This document shows positions 7,415 through 10,000 of a DNA stretch of 10,000 nt, piece by piece. Within the stretch, counting starts at the first letter, position 1, and each line of letters starts with the position of its first letter. The position numbers and the translations under genes were made by a program. The stretch spans positions 1 through 10,000 of the forward strand of contig MGVN01000036.1 in assembly GCA_001800515.1 (NCBI GenBank), given 5' to 3'. A model generated the notes under the pieces. That model did not search any database and had not been told where the DNA came from. It saw nothing but the letters and a program-made list of their open reading frames with translations. This DNA comes from Elusimicrobia bacterium RIFOXYB2_FULL_49_7. Lineage in GTDB: Bacteria; Fibrobacterota; OXYB2-FULL-49-7.

Positions 7415-7471
7415 TTAAGTAGCTTCTCTTTTTTATTTAATTTCGGTTAAGTTATTTATTAGTTTTAGAGT
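7415..7471. other. Very AT-rich 57-base gap between the operon and the envelope cluster
   Basis: Only 12 of the 57 bases are G or C. It probably carries the promoter of the next gene, since it separates two functionally different runs and its composition is unlike that of its flanks. I see no -35/-10 pair good enough to mark and no strong terminator hairpin. The TCTCTTTTTT stretch is U-rich but lacks a stable stem directly before it. Confidence 0.4.
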
Positions 7472-8281
7472 ATGATGTTTCCAAGAGTGGTTACCTGGGT
7501 TATTCTTGCCTTTAGCCTTGTCTTTTCTTTAGCAGATGAATCAGGCCAACGAAGCTATATTGGGGTCAATATTGCCTACCCTTCTATTGAAAATTATGTG
7601 CCTAAATCCAATCTTTCCCTTGTTTTCTTTGACAATTTTAATGTGGAAAAGTTTGATACCAACTGGTCTTTTTCCGGTTCACGTCTCTTCACCCTTGCAG
7701 AGCACGCCCTAAAAGCCCCAATGAAAACTCGAAAACAATTGCCGGCTTCCGCTTCGCTAACCTGCATAAAAGCCATTGACCTAACAAAAACACCCGCCAG
7801 ATTGACCGTGGATATCTCCATTCCAAATCAGAACACGTCAATAACATCGGCCATTTATTTCATGCCGGAAAATGCCTCTTTTGATGAAAACGGCTTTCCC
7901 TCTGAATTCATTCGTTTTCTCAAGCGATCGAAAATTGAATTAGTCGAAGCCAAGTCTGGCAACAACCCAATTCATCTTCTCTGGGGGCGCAACAACGAAG
8001 TCTCTCCCGGTAAACGATCAAGCTATACATTAATTGTTGATAAGAAAATGGTAACCTTAGCAATAAATGGACGTTCCGTTTTTTGCGGAAAGCATGGAAA
8101 CACATCCCTAAAAGGAGTACGCGCGGGTTTATTTAGCGCAACCAAAGGCGTCAGTTTCGCGGGCGGCAACATGGTATTTGACAATGTTACGATTGAAAGT
8201 GGGTCTGGTACTCCGTTTGAATCCGAAACTCAAGACGAAATACCCGACTCAAATGAAGAGCCTTCTCCTATTGCACCATGA
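7472..8281 (+). CDS. Secreted protein with a jelly-roll (LamG/DUF1080-like) fold, function unknown
   Basis: 269 aa; two tandem ATGs (7472 and 7475), either of which could start. A signal peptide is visible: MMFPRV, a hydrophobic core TWVILAFSLVFS, and likely signal peptidase I cleavage after FSLA (residue 21). The mature part opens with a short stretch, then FFDNFNVEKFDTNWSF (52-67), the common first strand of concanavalin-like jelly rolls ('DdFs...W'). The C-terminal half has YTLIVDKKMVTLAINGRSVFCG (185-206) and VRAGLFSATKGVSFAGGNMVFDNVTI (216-241), the pattern of the last strands of LamG/3-keto-disaccharide-hydrolase-type domains. The tail (242-269) is acidic, Pro/Ser-rich and probably flexible. 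Two cysteines (98 and 205) could pair. No catalytic site is obvious, so a carbohydrate-binding role is only a guess. The Shine-Dalgarno is weak (TTTAGAG). First gene of an envelope cluster. Confidence 0.7.
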   Translation: MMFPRVVTWVILAFSLVFSLADESGQRSYIGVNIAYPSIENYVPKSNLSLVFFDNFNVEKFDTNWSFSGSRLFTLAEHALKAPMKTRKQLPASASLTCIKAIDLTKTPARLTVDISIPNQNTSITSAIYFMPENASFDENGFPSEFIRFLKRSKIELVEAKSGNNPIHLLWGRNNEVSPGKRSSYTLIVDKKMVTLAINGRSVFCGKHGNTSLKGVRAGLFSATKGVSFAGGNMVFDNVTIESGSGTPFESETQDEIPDSNEEPSPIAP

Positions 8282-8311
8282 TTCTTTTTAGCGTATTATT
8301 TTTCGGAGTAT

Positions 8312-8317
8312 GGAAGG
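8312..8317 (+). promoter_or_regulatory. Shine-Dalgarno GGAAGG deciding the lipoprotein start at 8328
   Basis: GGAAGG lies 10 bases before ATG 8328. The alternative in-frame ATG at 8310 has its nearest purine run (GGAG, 8305-8308) only one base away, too close. The shorter start also gives a cleaner signal peptide. Confidence 0.55.
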
Positions 8318-8327
8318 AAACAAAATC

Positions 8328-8723
8328 ATGCGTTTAGGATTACCCCTCTTAATATTCTTGCTCCTTCTGCCATCCTTGCTGGCAATCGGCTGCAAAAAAG
8401 TTGAAAACACCACTCCTCGCTATAATAAAAGCGCATGTTTAATATGTAACCGCATGTTCCATGAAAAGGAAGCCGGTAAATGCCTCTATTGTAAAGGATC
8501 CGGAACCTGTAGTTTCTGCCAAGGAAAAGGCACCCGCCTGGAAGGCAAAAAAGGAGCAAGTTATGAAACCATCTGTTCGTTCTGCAATGGAACCGGCAAA
8601 TGCCATTACTGCGAAAGTTCCGGAAAATGCTCTACCTGCAAGGGAACCGGCCACTATGTTCCAATAGACCAACCCGATAGTAACGCCACTCTAAAAGACC
8701 AGAATACAAAAGGTAACAATTGA
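8328..8723 (+). CDS. Small lipoprotein with tandem DnaJ-type CxxCxGxG zinc-finger motifs
   Basis: 131 aa from ATG 8328 (137 aa if ATG 8310 is used). Signal peptide MRLGLPLLIFLLLLPSLLAIG is followed by C22. The AIGC lipobox (Ala rather than Leu at -3) predicts lipidation and export. The mature part has twelve cysteines in six CxxC pairs: 37/40, 52/55, 61/64, 83/86, 92/95 and 101/104. Five of them form nine-residue repeats of the DnaJ cysteine-rich type: CLYCKGSGT, CSFCQGKGT, CSFCNGTGK, CHYCESSGK (degenerate) and CSTCKGTGH. In DnaJ and Bsd2 such motifs bind Zn2+ two pairs at a time and hold unfolded protein or act in disulfide exchange. There is no J domain here. Zinc binding outside the cytoplasm is inference; redox-active or metal-carrying alternatives remain open. 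The C-terminal tail is hydrophilic. The stop overlaps the barrel gene start (TGATG). Confidence 0.8.
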   Translation: MRLGLPLLIFLLLLPSLLAIGCKKVENTTPRYNKSACLICNRMFHEKEAGKCLYCKGSGTCSFCQGKGTRLEGKKGASYETICSFCNGTGKCHYCESSGKCSTCKGTGHYVPIDQPDSNATLKDQNTKGNN

Positions 8724-9529
8724 TGACAAAATTAATGGTTCTAATATTCTTATTAACGTCAACATTATTCTCCTCAGAAAACACCGGAATTCATGTTCAA
8801 CCTCGAAAACTCATCAATTGTTTGACTGCAGGTTCCTTGCCCAAAGGGCACTATGACGTTAATTTTAATTTTTCCCAAGGCGGTAGTCTAAATTCAGCAA
8901 TTGATGTCGGTTTAACCAACCGCTTATCTCTTGGTATCGCCTACCAAGTCATGGGACTTATCGGACAAGATGATATCCGAGGCCAATCTTTTCCCGGCGG
9001 ATTCTTAAAATACCGTCTTATTGAAGAATCTTATAGTTTTCCCGCATTTGCACTGGGTTTTGAGTCTCAAGGATCCGGATATTTTTTCAAAAAAAGCATG
9101 AGCGAGTATTATTTCCCCAGGTTCTATTATAAATCAAAAGGTCTATTCGCTTCTCTTTCTAAAAGTTATTTATTAATCGGCATGCCGCTCGGGTTTCATC
9201 TTGAAGGCAATTATAGTTTTATTGACAACCAAGCCGATTCAGAATTAAAGAATAGGCATCCCGACGTCTCTTGTGGCATGGATATAGGAATAAATGATGA
9301 AATTTCATTGCTTATTGAATACGATGCCGCTCTTGATGACAATAATACTCGTAACCCTTTAAAGGGTTATTTAAACACTGGCCTGCGGTGGTTTATTGTC
9401 AGTTCGTTGGTAATCGAAATCGATCTTATTGACCTTCTTGAAAACAAGGATATGATTGATGAATTCGGCAATAAACATGCTCAAGAGATGAGTCGCGAAG
9501 TAAGAATCAGCTATATTGACCGATTTTAA
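8723..9529 (+). CDS. Predicted outer-membrane beta-barrel protein, conserved family of unknown function
   Basis: 268 aa from ATG 8723; a TTG one codon earlier is possible but less likely. A signal peptide MTKLMVLIFLLTSTLFSS is visible, with cleavage near residue 18. The mature protein is rich in alternating aromatic/hydrophobic strands separated by short turns: HYDVNFNFSQGG, SAIDVGLTNRLSLGIAYQV, PGGFLKYRLI, FPAFALGFESQG, GLFASLSKSY, GFHLEGNYSF, ISLLIEYDAAL, LNTGLRWFI and REVRISYIDRF. The C-terminal residue is Phe, the usual end of barrels inserted by BamA. The pattern DVGLTNRLSLG...GFESQG...YKSKGLFAS..KSY...EYDAAL resembles barrels often annotated as hypothetical in Fibrobacterota and related phyla; this is from memory. 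AAAGGT at 8709-8714 is a plausible ribosome site. The gene overlaps the lipoprotein stop by one base, and its own stop overlaps the convergent glycosyltransferase stop. Confidence 0.75.
   Translation: MTKLMVLIFLLTSTLFSSENTGIHVQPRKLINCLTAGSLPKGHYDVNFNFSQGGSLNSAIDVGLTNRLSLGIAYQVMGLIGQDDIRGQSFPGGFLKYRLIEESYSFPAFALGFESQGSGYFFKKSMSEYYFPRFYYKSKGLFASLSKSYLLIGMPLGFHLEGNYSFIDNQADSELKNRHPDVSCGMDIGINDEISLLIEYDAALDDNNTRNPLKGYLNTGLRWFIVSSLVIEIDLIDLLENKDMIDEFGNKHAQEMSREVRISYIDRF
9352..9369. repeat. 18-base perfect palindrome inside the barrel gene
   Basis: TAACCCTTT|AAAGGGTTA: nine arms pairing without a mismatch and no spacer, centred on TTTAAA. It encodes the NPLKGY stretch of the barrel protein. It could be a protein-binding operator-like site or chance; nothing else in the sequence supports a role. 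Confidence 0.45.
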
Positions 9530-10000
9530 CGCTTCTCTTCCGCACCCTCAATAATATCACTGATAATGTATTCCGGACGTCCTTTTATTTCTTCAAACAT
9601 GCTGCCGATGTATTCTCCAATAACACCAATCGTTAGCAACTGAACTCCCCCAGAAAATACAATAAGCACCGCTGTTGATGCCCATCCAGGAATAGGAATG
9701 GAGTTGTTGTACTTTCGAATAAAAATGTAAACAATAAAAACCAACCCTATAAGGATACTGATAAACCCAGTCGTTACAGCCATCCCAAGAGGTTTTTTAG
9801 TAAAATAAATCAAAGAATTCTTTGCAAGCGCCCAAAGCTTAAGAAAAGGATATTTCGTCTTGCCGGCAAATCTTGCGTCTCGCTCATAAGGAAGCGGAAC
9901 TTGCTTATATCCGATAAAAGCAATAAGCCCCCGTACATATTTCCTTTTTTCCTTTAAAGCCTTAAACTCTTTCATTATCCTCTTATCAATTAGCCTAAAA
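9526..10000 (-). CDS. Polyprenyl-phosphate glycosyltransferase, GtrB/DPM1-like (C-terminal part; 5' end outside window)
   Basis: The frame stays open to the right edge (FRLIDKRI precedes the first Met, whose codon is at 9973-9975), so that Met is internal and the catalytic GT2 domain lies outside. Seen: FRLIDKRI, the end of the GT2 domain of GtrB-type enzymes; RKYVRGLIAFIGYKQVPLPY and RFAGKTKYPFLKL, the conserved segment leading to the membrane; two transmembrane helices (PLGMAVTTGFISILIGLVFIV and STAVLIVFSGGVQLLTIGVI); and the signature IGEYIGSMFEEIKGRPEYII. Such enzymes load a sugar from a nucleotide donor onto undecaprenyl phosphate, so that it can be flipped and used to decorate lipopolysaccharide, teichoic acid or protein. 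The donor cannot be read from this fragment. Its last bases overlap the convergent barrel gene by four. It is as AT-rich as that gene. Confidence 0.92.
   Translation of the reverse strand, partial: FRLIDKRIMKEFKALKEKRKYVRGLIAFIGYKQVPLPYERDARFAGKTKYPFLKLWALAKNSLIYFTKKPLGMAVTTGFISILIGLVFIVYIFIRKYNNSIPIPGWASTAVLIVFSGGVQLLTIGVIGEYIGSMFEEIKGRPEYIISDIIEGAEEKR

Noticed and set aside
8310..8327. ATG 8310 as the lipoprotein start
   Set aside because: The only nearby purine run is one base away; ATG 8328 has GGAAGG at 10 bases and gives a standard lipoprotein signal peptide. Not fully excluded.
8484..8660. Short DNA repeats around the TGC-GGAACCGG motifs in the lipoprotein gene as a possible satellite or CRISPR-like array
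   Set aside because: The periodicity is that of the encoded nine-residue CxxCxGxG units; the DNA copies diverge at synonymous sites and have no spacers.

Overview
The window looks like a chromosomal stretch from a Gram-negative bacterium. It is dense with genes and has short gaps. The envelope genes support a diderm: a lipoprotein with a lipobox, a beta-barrel-like protein ending in an aromatic residue, and a surface protein with a FlgD-like C-terminal domain. The style of the first gene (DST-PPV linker, FSEPV Ig-like segment, GR-VAPGGY terminus) and of the barrel protein recalls the Fibrobacterota/FCB group. That placement comes from memory of protein style, not from a search, and is tentative. 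No rRNA, tRNA, CRISPR array, insertion sequence or phage gene is visible.

Layout. (1) 1-1283, +: the 3' end of a large secreted or surface protein. It converges on (2) 1293-2063, -: an inner-membrane DUF218 (ElyC/SanA/YdcF-type) protein. (3) A short divergent gap at 2064-2119 with a TATAAT box opens a tight + strand run: agmatinase (2120-2998), UDP-GlcNAc 6-dehydrogenase of WbpA type (2995-4299), ribosome silencing factor RsfS (4302-4760), arginyl-tRNA synthetase (4768-6498) and a PfkB-family kinase (6512-7414). Spacings run from a 4-base overlap to 13 bases, which suggests one transcript. It mixes arginine/polyamine metabolism, envelope-sugar precursor supply, translation control and a small-molecule kinase. 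(4) A very AT-rich 57-base gap (12 G/C) precedes three + strand genes for exported proteins: a jelly-roll-like secreted protein (7472-8281), a small lipoprotein with six CxxC pairs that form tandem DnaJ-type zinc-finger motifs (8328-8723), and a beta-barrel-like protein (8723-9529). The last two overlap as TGATG. (5) 9526-10000, -: the C-terminal end of a GtrB/DPM1-like polyprenyl-phosphate glycosyltransferase, whose stop codon overlaps that of the barrel gene.

Base composition drops from about half G+C in the housekeeping run to about one third in the envelope cluster. The item most worth a second look is the exported zinc-finger-like lipoprotein and its translational coupling to the barrel gene. 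Also notable are two back-to-back perfect hairpins early in argS and an 18-base perfect palindrome inside the barrel gene.
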